A stretch of 64,000 bases of DNA from Nymphaea colorata (lineage: Eukaryota; Streptophyta; Magnoliopsida; Nymphaeales; Nymphaeaceae), in the NCBI RefSeq assembly GCF_008831285.2, contig NC_045151.1, forward strand, positions 9,600,571-9,664,570, read 5' to 3'. Below are positions 1 through 10,766 of this stretch, one piece after another. A program made the position numbers and the translations under genes. Every line of letters starts with the position of its first letter. Position 1 is the first letter of the stretch. The notes beneath the pieces are model-generated. The model was given only the letters and a program-made list of their open reading frames with translations. It was not told the DNA's origin and did not search any database.

Positions 1-149
1 TATTCACTTAACTCAACAATTACATGTAAGTGAAGAATATATAGGAGGGAGAGAAAGAGTGCCGCCTAGGGTACCGAGCCTGCCTCGGTATCCATGCCCC
101 ATAGGACCGGGTCCAGATATGGACCCGGTTCCCCATTACAATATATTCT

Positions 150-153
<4 letters not shown>
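1..153. other. Window edge, GC-richer repeat remnant
   Basis: A short GC-richer stretch carries direct and inverted copies of a GGGTCC/GGACCC-type motif, of the sort common in plant LTR retrotransposons. It has no coding potential and is cut by the window edge, so I cannot assign it to a family. Confidence 0.3.
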
Positions 154-201
<48 letters not shown>

Positions 202-258
202 CATATTTGTTATATAGTACATATACATGTCATGTGTGTATGTTACATATGTGTTCTG

Positions 259-344
<86 letters not shown>

Positions 345-433
345 GTATGGTAGATGTCATATATAAATGTGCACGTATCTATATATATATATATAGCACA
401 AATAATTCAAACCAAAAAATTAAATAAATTTCC

Positions 434-490
<57 letters not shown>

Positions 491-500
491 AACCACACAC
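154..500. repeat. TA and GA microsatellite block
   Basis: Long uninterrupted TA runs (about 154-200, 265-340 and 436-468) end in a GA run (about 469-490). The unique spacers between them recur in reverse complement at about 53,690-54,115, so this is one arm of a distant inverted duplication. The tyrosine-isoleucine open frames here are only translations of the TA repeat. Confidence 0.9.
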
Positions 501-919
501 CCGCTTCAAACAGACTGACACGACGGTATAAAATGTAAACTAGTAAAATGGGATTATGCACTATGGCCGCAAATCATTTTTCTTTCATAAAGAGTCATCA
601 GTGAAAATTGCTAACATTGGCAAACACAATTTTGGTGGGCATCCAGCTTCACTATATATATATATAGTGGCACCAGCCACACATTTTAACATGTGCTTCC
701 AGTTTTAACATGCTCATGATGAATCGACTTTACACATAAAGCTGGGCATACAAGGAATCTTTTCCCGAAACTAGACTTTACTTGGACTAAAACAAGAGTA
801 GAACCACGTTATCATCCTGCTTGCAGGAAACAAACACACCAACTTTCCAAATTACTTTGGAGCTAGGATTTAAAGCCTAAATAGGCTTCACTGCTAAACA
901 AGAGTTCACTTCTTTCACC
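500..919 (-). repeat. Inverted counterpart of the 50.2-kb block
   Basis: The sequence reads as the reverse complement of 50,196-50,953. It includes the stretch around 740-910 that corresponds to the tandemly amplified unit at 50.2-50.8 kb. Here the unit is present once, so this arm looks closer to the unexpanded state. No gene is seen. Confidence 0.75.
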
Positions 920-1275
920 TGTGGAGGTGCATTCCCTGCACGCCAGGGTTCTTGCTGCCTCGGTCGGTATATATATATATATAATGCACATACAACACAT
1001 CCAACATATCAATTTGACATCTATTCAAAAGGCTGCCTCATATATATCGTCACTGTTTACCTAAAGAATGATCCAAAAATCTATAAACAAATTGCAACAT
1101 GCTCCCTTAACCCACCGAAGTTCATAAATTTCCAAAATTTTGTGGATTTCATATGCACACAGTAATGGCCTCGTTTTTCAACATTCAAGTGAACAACCAA
1201 AAAAGTACATTGAGAGGACCTAGCATAGCAAGGAAAAAAGGCATTCTATTGATCCTGTTGTGAAAGTAAATCAGC

Positions 1276-2104
1276 AAAAAGGGAACTAAATGCAGTGTTT
1301 AAAATGGATGTGCCAGTTCCTTGAGATCTGCTTGTTCACACTACTAGCAGTCCTAGTTTCATCGACTTTTAGAGTGCAAACTGCGAACCGCAGCCATGGG
1401 CGGAATTTGGATCAGCATCATAGGCTTATCTCAGACAATTTGAAGTTTGTACAAATATTTTCCTTACCTGGATAGACAAAAGATGTAACACGAAAGAAAG
1501 AGAGTTGGCTCAAAATGCAGTCCTCATGGAGTTATTTTCAAAGTAACTTTCTTTTACTCCTGCCATTCTGCCACAAAAGGTGGAAGTGGTACTCTCCTCT
1601 TTTCAGGTAAAGTAGGTGACCACAGGACCAACATGAGGCTCAAAGTACAAGAAAGGACATTAGGACCAGGATGGGAGCTCAAAGTACAAGAAAGGACACT
1701 ACAAATATCAAATAAATGCAATGGATTTGTAATAGAAAGTGGAAACAACAAAATGAGAATTTTACATTAGCAGCAATAACTTGGTTAACGAACACTTTGT
1801 GTGCAGAAGACATGAGAAAGGCAGGATCCATGAGATATCTTAACCACTTACATCTTATACGCTTCTGCTTTAAGAATGGTGCTACCACACTGAATCTAAA
1901 TGCAGTGTTTAAAATGGATGTGCCAGTCCTTGAGATCTTCTGGTTCACACTACTAGTAGTCCTAGTTTCATCGACTTTTAGAGTGCAAACTGCGAACTGC
2001 AGCCATGGGCAGAATTTGGATCAGCATCAAAGGCTTATCTCAGACAATTTGAAGTTTGTACAGATATTTTCCTTACCTGGATAGACAAAAGATGTAACAC
2101 GAAT
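1276..2104. repeat. Direct duplication, two 210-bp copies about 610 bp apart
   Basis: About 1,286-1,497 and 1,896-2,104 are near-identical direct copies. A shorter 22-bp direct repeat lies between them near 1,640 and 1,680. Read on the minus strand, the second copy lies in an 89-codon open frame (1,679-1,948) that contains NQKISRTGTSILNTAF. I do not recognise this protein. It may be an antisense exon or chance. Confidence 0.65.
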
Positions 2105-3163
2105 AGTTAGCTATTGCACATGTCCAGCATAGGTTAAGGTCATTGGCTTCATTTGTTTTCAGTATGACCCTATTTTGATTATTTAGTTTTGTTGAGTTGG
2201 GCAATTGTTGGTTTGATTTTATAGTAGTTCAGTCTTCTTCATTTTCCACTTTAGTGGTTTTCAGCATAGTGTCATGTTTAGTTTTCACTTTCATTGTGAC
2301 ATGGGTTGTTTAGGTGCTTTGTTGTATTAGTTGCTTGGTTTTCATTTTTCAATGCCTTCACTTGTATTGCAGACCGACTATCCCTCGGCCCCATGTGGTC
2401 CAAATAGGTTTGAAAAAGTCAGCCCGTGACAACTTGATTCTTTTGATAAACAAATTTTTGCTGCACAACTTATTGTTTGAAAGTGTCAATGTCCAAGGAT
2501 GTCGTGCATGATCTAATAAATTTATGTATATATTACATATATGTAATACATGTAATATATTGTATAGTTGTATGTATATAATATTGTAGTATATGACATA
2601 AATAGTATATAGTTATATGTATATGTATATATAATAGTTTTATATATGTATATTACATAAATATTATATATAATTGTATACAATGTATATATGACAGCAT
2701 AAATGTAGTAGATATTATATAACGTATACATAAATGTATAATATGGAGAGAGCATGACTGGTTTTGAAGGATGTAGATAACACCTCCTCTCCAATATGTC
2801 CATTTTGTTAAATAAATCGCTTTAAATTTACACAAATAAGGACAAATAGCTGGAAGGCTCAAAGTTTATTATTTATTATGCTGCACAGTTTCAACTGTTA
2901 AGTTTGGTATTTGTTACGTGCATATTAGTTGATTTTTTAATTTTGGTGGATTTTTTTGAGGAAGGATATGAGGACATGTTGGGACTGAAATCGATTCAAG
3001 AAATGTAGAAGGTTCATGATGATTAATTTGTTTCATTGAGGTCTAAGTAGTTCAAATTCTCTTTCTTACCTTTGTCATCTTCTGCAGTATGTCAATACGA
3101 AAACACAGTAAATATCTCTGCTTCTGAAAAAGCGGATTACCACACCAAATTGGATCAAGGTAA
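2105..3163 (+). repeat. P2 segment, copy 1
   Basis: This roughly 1.06-kb segment is almost identical to 6,399-7,461, and its first 0.3-0.4 kb recurs at about 21,625-21,940 and 40,555-40,780. It holds a T-rich intron-like start, an exon-like segment after an AG acceptor near 2,371, a 230-bp AT-rich hairpin-prone stretch (2,520-2,750), and a second exon-like segment ending at a GTAAG donor near 3,163. The parent gene is not recognised. Confidence 0.8.
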
Positions 3164-3613
3164 GTGTGTCATACATATATTTTGTATAATAATAATATTA
3201 TAAAATAAGTATACATATTATTATATGTACATATTATAATATGTACATTTACATTATAGTACATATTGTCATACATGTGATATGCCAAAATCTCTTAAGT
3301 TATAAGTTCAGACCCAGATCTGAGTCCAGAAATATGTTCTTGCATCAGCTTGTTTTACTAGCTTCTCGAAACTTTTTAAAAGACATCATCATAATTGTGT
3401 TTTATTTCTAGGAAACTTGGATCCCCCACTTTCCTTTCCTTAGCAGAGTAACTTTCTTCTTTCTCATGATGCACATGCACATTTTTCTTCATGAAAATTA
3501 ATTCTTTTTTTTACCTTTACAGGCCTTCCATCAAAGGCTATTGCTTCTTGTGCTTCAATGGTCATATCAACAACTTTTGTAAACGTGAAGAAGATGCATG
3601 TATGTTTCCACAG
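3088..3613 (+). pseudogene. Two exon-like segments of an unidentified gene
   Basis: An AG acceptor near 3,087 opens a segment whose frame contains ENTVNISASEKADYHTKLDQ, ending at a GTAAG donor near 3,163. A second acceptor near 3,522 opens a segment ending at a GTACGT donor near 3,614. Joined across the intron, the second segment is open in the frame containing NVKKMHVCFH. I do not recognise the family. The first segment is repeated at about 7,388-7,459 with its acceptor AG changed to AA, but the second is not, so copy 2 lost or never had this continuation. Clean splice borders support real exons, but the identity is unknown. Confidence 0.3.
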
Positions 3614-3810
3614 GTACGTCTTGTAATTAAATGCTCTAACGCTTGTTCTTGAGGATTCTTTTTCAGTTTATGGTTTGTCATCAGCTCATCAAGCATGCAA
3701 CATCTAGATAATAGTTGAACACTATGATGATGTGCTTTTGGGTGTACAGAAGATTTACTAGAAAAAACACATGCATGATAGTGCTCTTTGTCAATAATAA
3801 TAATAATCAG

Positions 3811-4024
3811 CCTTGAGTTACCCACTGGAAATTTTATGTTCCAGGAAATAACTATTGGGAAAGAGAGGTACACTGTCAGTGACACGTTGTTTCAGCCTTT
3901 CATTTTGGGCCTCGAAGAGCATGGTATTGTTGAGCAGCTTCTGCGCTGTATCTCAAGTGCTTCATATGAGAACCATAGGCGATTGTTGGAAAATAATGTG
4001 CTTTGTGGACTGTATCTATGACTG
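3811..4024 (+). pseudogene. ARP7: Actin-related protein 7 (ARP7) exon, broken
   Basis: The translation from about 3,845 contains ITIGKERYTV, LFQPFILGLEEHGIVEQLL and ENHRRLLENNVLCG. These match the conserved subdomain of plant ARP7, a nuclear actin-family subunit of SWI/SNF-type chromatin remodelling complexes. ARP7 and other actins continue with a GGT-containing nucleotide-binding loop. Here about four bases are missing just after VLCG, which shifts the frame to an early stop at 4,021, although the expected V-S-M-T-G residues and a GTATGT splice donor (4,025) follow in the other frame. An acceptor lies at 3,810 or 3,844. No other ARP7 exons are seen nearby, so this is an isolated gene fragment. 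The neighbours are repeats P2 and R. Confidence 0.75.
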
Positions 4025-4555
4025 GTATGTCCATGTTTTTCACTAATTTTGACCTTCCCATGGTTTTTTCTTCAATTAATCGAAATCATAAAAAACAGTT
4101 AAGTGCTCATCATCAGTCTGGTGCATACACTGCTTAAAACTTCTTGCAGCATTTGGTAGCAAGTCTGGTGCATACACTGCTTTCAAAAAGATGCATGCTC
4201 TCAGATTTCTATTTATGATTTTTCTTTTAATTTTTAGGCATATTTATCTCCACCAAATAGAATACAATTTTGAACTTGTCTGCACTTAAGGATCAAGAAT
4301 TTCGACTTAGTTAAGGAGATGAGGGTATTTTAGGACTTGTATGGTGATTTTGCTTTGATTTCGGCATATTGTTTTTTGTGTCTTATTGCTAAGAGGATTA
4401 TCTAAAACCATTCAAATCAATCCAACTTGTTCCTGAAAGTGGTTTTTAGGTGGATAGGAGAGTGAGCTATAAAAGTATCAATTTCCCCTTAGCAATCAAT
4501 GATCCAACCCTTTGCGCAAAAACCTCACAACAAGAGAATTTGGAGAAGATTGCCG
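4025..4555. other. Intron-like spacer, no gene seen
   Basis: This T-rich DNA carries a duplicated 20-base phrase near 4,120 and 4,165. It is probably the remains of the intron downstream of the ARP7 exon. I see nothing coding. Confidence 0.4.
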
Positions 4556-6398
4556 GGGCACAAGACCGATCAAACTTTGCTGGATAGTCGTACATTTAGA
4601 GTCTAACAGAGTCCAATCCCATAGTTGTCACTATCATGCACTTGATGATTTTACAAAACCCACCACATAGGATTGATTTATCCTGGGCTTCCTTTGGGAA
4701 AAGATAAGAGCTTAACCTAAACCATTTGTAAAACTTCCAATCAGTTGAGGACTCAGCATTTATGGAAAATCGTCACCATTAAACCAACCTTTTGTATAGA
4801 AGTCCATACTTTTATAGTAGAGTTGGTGAAGTTCATCCTTCTACCCAACCAACCTTACTGCTTTGCATTCACCCTCTTCTTTAGAGTTGAATTCCTTCCT
4901 CCTGGTGATATACCATTTGATGTCAAGATTTTTTTGTAAAAGTGAAAATTTTCAGTTTCGCTTAAAAGCATTTTAAAAGTGTCTTCTCACACAATGATGT
5001 GGCTTTTCTTTATTCTTAGTACCTCCTTGAGTAGAAGGATAAAACTTCAAGGTTTTGTTGCCAAACAATGGAAGAGGAAACTTGAAAAAATACTGGATAT
5101 GAGCAGTTTGCAGTAAGGAAAAGTCCTATGAAGTTGAGAAATTCAAGACTAGGAAATGCTATTGACTTTAGTAATCAAGCATCTACAAGGATTTAACAGG
5201 AAAATATCTTGATAGAGAAGCCAAAATGTTCTATAAGATCTTGGCAGGTAGCAAAATGAGAGTTGAGAGATGGGCTCGGGGCTTGTGTAGTCGTTCATCT
5301 GGGTCAGTAATCAAGAGTACCGGGTGGGCATATAGGTGATTTATGTCTATACCGCTAAGATTACGACTTATGAACCTTTGTCTCGTTGAAAACCCGCAAG
5401 GTTAAGCGGGTTGGATACGTGACAAAGCTACACATAACCACCAAAGCGGTGGAGCTTCGTAGTAGCCTTTGGGGTGGTGAGGTATTCCCTCAAAGCTGAA
5501 GGTCGGCCTCAAAAAAAAAAAATCAAAAGGCAAAAGCTGAATGCAAGAGAAAGAAAAAAAGAAAAAACAAGAAGAAGAAAAAAATAAAAGGTGTCTGCCA
5601 AGAGATGAAAGACATGAAGGCTTAACTCGTAAGAATTGAATGTGACAATCTTTGATAGATGTGCGATTCTAGGGACAATATCTTATCCTATTTTTGATTA
5701 CCTAAGATGCTGGGGATGATTCCTTTATGTTTATATTTTGGAAATTGAAAGACATCCCTTCTAGAGATTTGACGGCATTGACGCGTAATGAATCCTAATG
5801 CTTGTACGGTACTATGTGTCAATGAAGGCCATATTATTTGCACACAAGCACTCATGCTTATTAGTTAAATTGATCATTTTTGAACTATTTCAAAGTAAAA
5901 ACTTGACATCTCTAGTCATAGGAAGAAGTAACCAATCTCTTTTGGTCTTGAAAGATGTTTGTCATTTCATTACCAAGCCCCTTTGGCCTTGAAAGATGTT
6001 GGCCATTCCATTACCAAACCATTACTCCATTCATGGGATAGAAGAAACTCCTCAAACCTAGTCAACTCATGCGGAATGTGACGAATTTCTTTTTCTTTTT
6101 ATATCATTTGGGATAAGTGATTAAGCCTGACCCATTATTCCATCTTAACCGCTTGTCTTCAACATAACCCAGATTTAGGGTTGAGTCTGTCATGCAAAGC
6201 CTCTTATCTCTTTTCAAAAGGACCAGTCAATTTTGTAGTTGATTTTGAACTGACATTTTTGAAAGGTTATATTCGTCGAAGTTGCTTGGGTTTTGGGTTT
6301 TATGTCCTCGGGTCCTTGATGGTTTTAGACCAGGTTAGTACTCAGTTTCTTTCTTCTTGTCTCACATTAGTGTCAGGTTAGTTGAATAGATCCTTTAG
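4556..6398 (+). repeat. Dispersed repeat R, copy 1
   Basis: This 1.8-kb segment is shared with 20,003-21,624, with 38,742-40,554, and in part with 32,693-33,033. It contains a conserved, hairpin-rich core (about 5,270-5,510) followed by an A- and AAG-rich stretch (5,510-5,590) that resembles a poly(A)-like tail. The core holds a 7-bp stem at 5,391-5,397 and 5,406-5,412, and a CCACC/GGTGG stem just downstream. No protein is encoded on either strand. The copy runs straight into P2. The element class is unknown. Confidence 0.8.
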
Positions 6399-7461
6399 TT
6401 AGCTATTGCACATGTCCAGCATAGGTTAAGGTCATTGGCTTGATTTGTTTTCAGTATGATCCTATTTTGATTTAGTTTGATTATTTAGTTTTGTTGAGTT
6501 GGGCAATTGTTGGTTTGATTTTATAGTAGTTCAATCTTCTTCATTTTCCACTTTAGTGGTTTTCAGCATAGTGTCATGTTTAGTTTTCACTTTCATTGTG
6601 ACATGGGTTGTTTAGGTGCTTTGTTGTATTAGCTGCTTGGTTTTCATTTTTCAATTCCTTCACTTGTGTTGCAGACCGACTATCCCTCGGCTCAATGCGG
6701 GCCAAATAGGTTTGAAAGCGTCAGCCCGTGACAACTTGATTCTTTTGATAAATAAATTTTTGCTGCACAACTTATTGTTTGAAAGTGTCAATGTCCAAGG
6801 ATGTCGTGCATGATCTAATAAATTTATGTATATATTACATATATGTAATACATGTAATATATTGTATAGTTGAATGTATATAATATTGTAGTATATGACA
6901 TAAATAGTATATAGTTATATGTATATGTATATATAACAGTTTTATATATGTATATTACATAAATATTATATATAATTGTATATAATGTATATATGACAGC
7001 ATAAATGTAGTAGATATTATATAACGTATACATAAATGTATAATATGGAGAGCATGACTGGTTTTGAAGGATGTAGATAACACCTCTTCTCCAATATGTC
7101 CATTTTATTAAATAAATCGCTTTAAATTTACGCAAAAAAGGACAAATAGCTGGAAGGCTCAAAGTTTATTATTTATTATGCTGCACAGTTTCAACTGTTA
7201 AGCTTGGTATTTGTTACGTGCATAATAGTTGATTTTTTAATTTTGGTGGATTTTTTTGAGGAAGGATATGTGGACATGTTGGGACTGAAATCGATTCAAG
7301 AAATGTAGAAGGTTCATGATGATTAATTTGTTTCATTGAGGTCTAAGTAGTTCAAATTCTCTTTCTTACCTTTGTCATCTTCTGCAATATGTCAATACGA
7401 AAACACAGTAAATATCTCTGCTTTGAAAAAGCGGATTACCACACCAAATTGGATCAAGGTA
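6399..7461 (+). repeat. P2 segment, copy 2
   Basis: This is a near-identical copy of 2,105-3,163, including its AT-rich interior (6,830-7,050). The splice acceptor before the last exon-like segment is AA instead of AG. Immediately downstream, homology to copy 1 stops and VPS51 sequence begins about 100 bp later, so the copy ends at a rearrangement point. Confidence 0.8.
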
Positions 7462-7558
7462 ATTGAAATGCATCAACTTTTTTTCTGCCTAAAGGATGAA
7501 AATGGAAGTCATGTTATGTTCAGGCACTTATTTCTTCATAATTGATAATTTTACACAG

Positions 7559-9428
7559 CATAAGGAGCACAGAGAAGTTCACATGTTCGTAGACCTGCTT
7601 CTTCAAGAGGTAAATCATACGTTGTGCTCTTTAAGCTAAAGTTACTTGGCTACCAGGCCTTTTTTTTTTTATATATTTGGTGTTATAGTGACATGCACTA
7701 TCTTCCATGCCCTGTGGGCCTGTACTGTAGCGCATAGATCATAATGGCTAAAATTGGCTCTGGCTCACAAATTCTTTTTTGGGTTTTTGGTTTCGGTATT
7801 ATTATTATTTAGGGCTTTTCAAAGTTCTTTCAATATATAGGAGATAAGGCATATCTAATCATGGAGCTTCCAATGGAGCAATCATAATCTTCTCAGAAAT
7901 TTCTTGAGCTTAGTTCCTAGGTGCAAAATAGAGGTAGTGTTTCCAATTAATAGTGGTCATCAATTTTATGTTATGTTTTAACAAATTACAAAAGAATTTA
8001 GTCAATTTGATTGGTCCTTGATCTTGCACTTTGCATGTTCTGAAAAGAAGGGAGAAGAGTATTCATAAGTTTCACTAGTATAATATACATGTCGTAGAAG
8101 TAAAAGAATATAGTATTAAATTTTTGAGAAACTATTTTTGTAACCTAACTGGGAAAATTCAAGTTTCTTCTCTGAATGTATGAGTAGATGACACGCCATC
8201 ATTGATTATCATATATTTTCTTGTTCCCAGCTTTAAGCTGCAGAAAGCGAAGTCAAGCAGATTTTAGTTTGCTGCTCAACGCCAAAGCATCATCTCTCTG
8301 ACAGCACTGGTAGTGCAAATTCCTCTCGCGGTAACCAGCAAACACAGCAAGTTCAAAGCCAACTGCTTGAAAGTCATCTTGCTAAGATTTTAAAGCAAAA
8401 AATGGAGATCTTCACAAAAATTGAGTTTACGCAGGTAATATGTAACTGATTTCTGGATATGTTATTGAATATAGGCATGTCCATGTAAAAAAAATAAATG
8501 TTTCTGCTCCTTGTTTACAGGAGTCGGTGATCTCAACCATTGTGAAACTCTGCTTGAAAAGCTTTGTACAATTTGAGAGACTCCAGACTTTTAACAACAG
8601 TGGATTTCAGCAAATCCAGTTGGACATGCAGTTCCTTCGAGCGCCTCTTAAAGAAATTGCTGATGATGCAGCTATTGATTTCCTACTTGATGAGGTACTT
8701 TATTGAAATTTCAAGCTTCACGAACTATAAGCTTAAGATCCAACTAAGCAATGCTTCTGGCAAGGGTACATAATGTACTGGTTTAGAGGTTGGCCATTGC
8801 ATTCATAAAAAGATAAATACATTTTCCCAGTATGCTGTAACTGTTATCATTGTTTCATGTTGGAGTTCTGCCTTTCAGCAACATCCTAGAATTAGCAGGA
8901 AGATGAAGGTGATTTTGAGGGAAAGCATTCACTATACCATAGATGCCAACAGCAGGCTGCTAGCAGTTATGTTTGCAGCTAAAGCCTCAAACTATTGAAT
9001 AAATGATTTCCCTTCTGAAAATAAGATGAATACATTGCCCTATGTGGACTCCCGAGGTGTTAGATTTATCTACTTTAGTTCTCATGGAAATGGTATGGTA
9101 CAATATAAAAAAAAGACAGGTGTTGTATCACGGAAATTAGTTCTAGTTAGATGTTAGATACATTTTGATGAGAACCTTTTAGTTTTGTTATTTTGACTTG
9201 ATTTTGATTAAAATCTCTATCCCTAGGCGATTGTTGGTGTGCATCCTTTGGATGCTTGGCTGAAAGCCTGAATCAGTTAAGAATGTTTGTCATGCTATGT
9301 TTGTCAACTACTTTCTTGTTTCAAATTTGCAGGTCTGTGTAGCAGCTGCAGAAAGTTGTCTTGATTCAATTCCTCTAGAGCCAGCTATTTTGGAGAAACT
9401 GATCCAGGCAAAATTACCCAAGAGTTGA
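7559..9428 (+). pseudogene. VPS51: VPS51 C-terminal exons, one internal stop
   Basis: Four exons with good splice borders match the C-terminal part of plant VPS51, a subunit of the GARP/EARP tethering complexes in endosome-to-Golgi transport. Exon 7,559-7,610 encodes HKEHREVHMFVDLLLQE. Exon about 8,230-8,435 encodes AAESEVKQIL, a serine-rich linker (DSTGSANSSRG) and SQLLESHLAKILKQKMEIFTK. Exon 8,521-8,694 encodes ESVISTIVKLCLKS, LQTFNNSGFQQIQLDMQFL and AIDFLLDE. Exon 9,333-9,428 encodes VCVAAAESCLDSIPLEPAIL and ends in TGA. A TAA in the second codon of exon 8,230 breaks the frame, and the first two-thirds of the gene is absent. The last two exons look undamaged, so decay is recent or the damaged stop is spliced around. 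Read as a 5'-truncated pseudogene. Confidence 0.8.
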
Positions 9429-9969
9429 CCAATGGATCTGATGGTTTGAAAAATATCCGATGCATTATTCTGCGGGCCAACAGGTGGTCATTTGCACACT
9501 GGCCTGTGCATGCTTCACTGTCACCACTTTTTTTCTGTATTTCCCAAGATCATGCATGCGGAATTTTGTTAGGGATAGAAGTCTTCCACAAAAATTTTAG
9601 ACATTTTCTAAGTTTTCCTTTTACTTAACGTAAAACATGCCTTGCTGTATGCAGCTTGTGTGGGCCACTGTCAGAGGAGTTTGGCAGTTCATTTGTGTTC
9701 ACTTGGGTAATACGGCATTGAAAACTGAGCTCTTTCCATCACATGCTCATGGTCTTACCGTGCGCAGACCTTGCAGGCAGGTTCTTCTAGAAATTCATGA
9801 ATAAAATGTAACTGCCACGTTGTGATGGGACAGTCCCAACTTTCTTCTCAAAATTGAATTGAGAAGGCTTTTGTTGCTTAAAGGGAGATACTGCTCAAGG
9901 ATCTGTTGTACGTGATAACTTACTCTGGTTGTCTTTTCATATATACTTGGATAGTGCACACAGCGCTGG

Positions 9970-10245
9970 TTGGTTGTTACAGGTCTGTATAGTTACCGGC
10001 TTAGGTTTTTGACATTGTACATTCGGGTTATGGAGCTTGTTAGAAACTTCCATGGCAGTTCAGCACTATCTTTCTGCGGTGAGTACATGACATTTTCTTT
10101 CTTTTTTCCTTTCTTTCTTTCTTTGTATAAACAAGCTATGGTAGTAGATCCGACCAAATGGCAGTGGCATATTGAATTTCTTCAGATTGAAGTTCTCAAG
10201 TCCAGCCCCCGGTTGGTGATTGAAACTCTTGTTGACAAAAGGTAT
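9970..10245 (+). pseudogene. Two unidentified exons after VPS51
   Basis: An acceptor near 9,982 opens an exon encoding YSYRLRFLTLYIRVMELV and HGSSALSFC, which ends at a GTGAGT donor near 10,080. A second acceptor near 10,130 opens an exon encoding DPTKWQWHIEFLQIEVLKSS and PRLVIETLVDKR, ending at a GTATGT donor near 10,242. Both are in plausible protein-like frames with clean borders on the same strand as VPS51. I do not recognise the family and do not assign a function. The segments are about 100 and 110 bases long, typical of plant internal exons. They could belong to another captured gene. No further exon is evident up to the L repeat at 10,767. Confidence 0.4.
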
Positions 10246-10429
10246 GTTATTTTGGTCAATCTACATAATTTCGGTTGCTTTCTCAAAAACATTGCCATCT
10301 AGGCTGTGCTTGCAATTGAACAGTTGGAGTGAGAATAATGCGTTTAGAAGATGGCAGCTGCTAATTTGTGTTTGCCCAGTGTGTGGTAGTAAAGATCTCA
10401 GTTTGTGGTGATACGTTCTCTTTTCATTT

Positions 10430-10766
10430 TCAAAATCTACACAAATACCCCCTTAATTAAGGGTGGGCAGTGGGCTTGCGGTTTGACATTAGAGCTGGCC
10501 CATTTTTATTTCAACTCCATCAACGTACATGCATGAACAGTGTGTGGACATGATACTCCCTTTTTCCTAGTGGACCGCCCTCATGATGCAAGCCTTATTT
10601 AGCCCTGCTTCTAGGATTCCAGGGTGATGTTCGGCCAGGGGGCAGTAGGACTGCCTTGCAGCCATGGTTGGTGCGGTGGTCGCACTCACAAAAGTGGCGA
10701 CTTTGGTTGGCCATGGTTTTGATTGTTGGAAGATTTTTAACTAAAAGTTGTCGGCTCAAGTTTCAG
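10430..10766. other. Spacer, nothing coding seen
   Basis: Mixed-composition DNA sits between the unidentified exons and repeat L. There are no open frames of note and no recognisable repeat. Confidence 0.4.

Noticed and set aside
148-427. Open frames encoding long tyrosine-isoleucine runs
   Set aside because: They are translations of TA microsatellites. The same occurs at 42.5-42.8, 53.7-54.2 and 54.8-55.1 kb.
5270-5510. R core as a tRNA or 5S rRNA-like gene
   Set aside because: Stems are present, but I find no convincing A box and B box, no anticodon arm of correct size, and no 5S signature.
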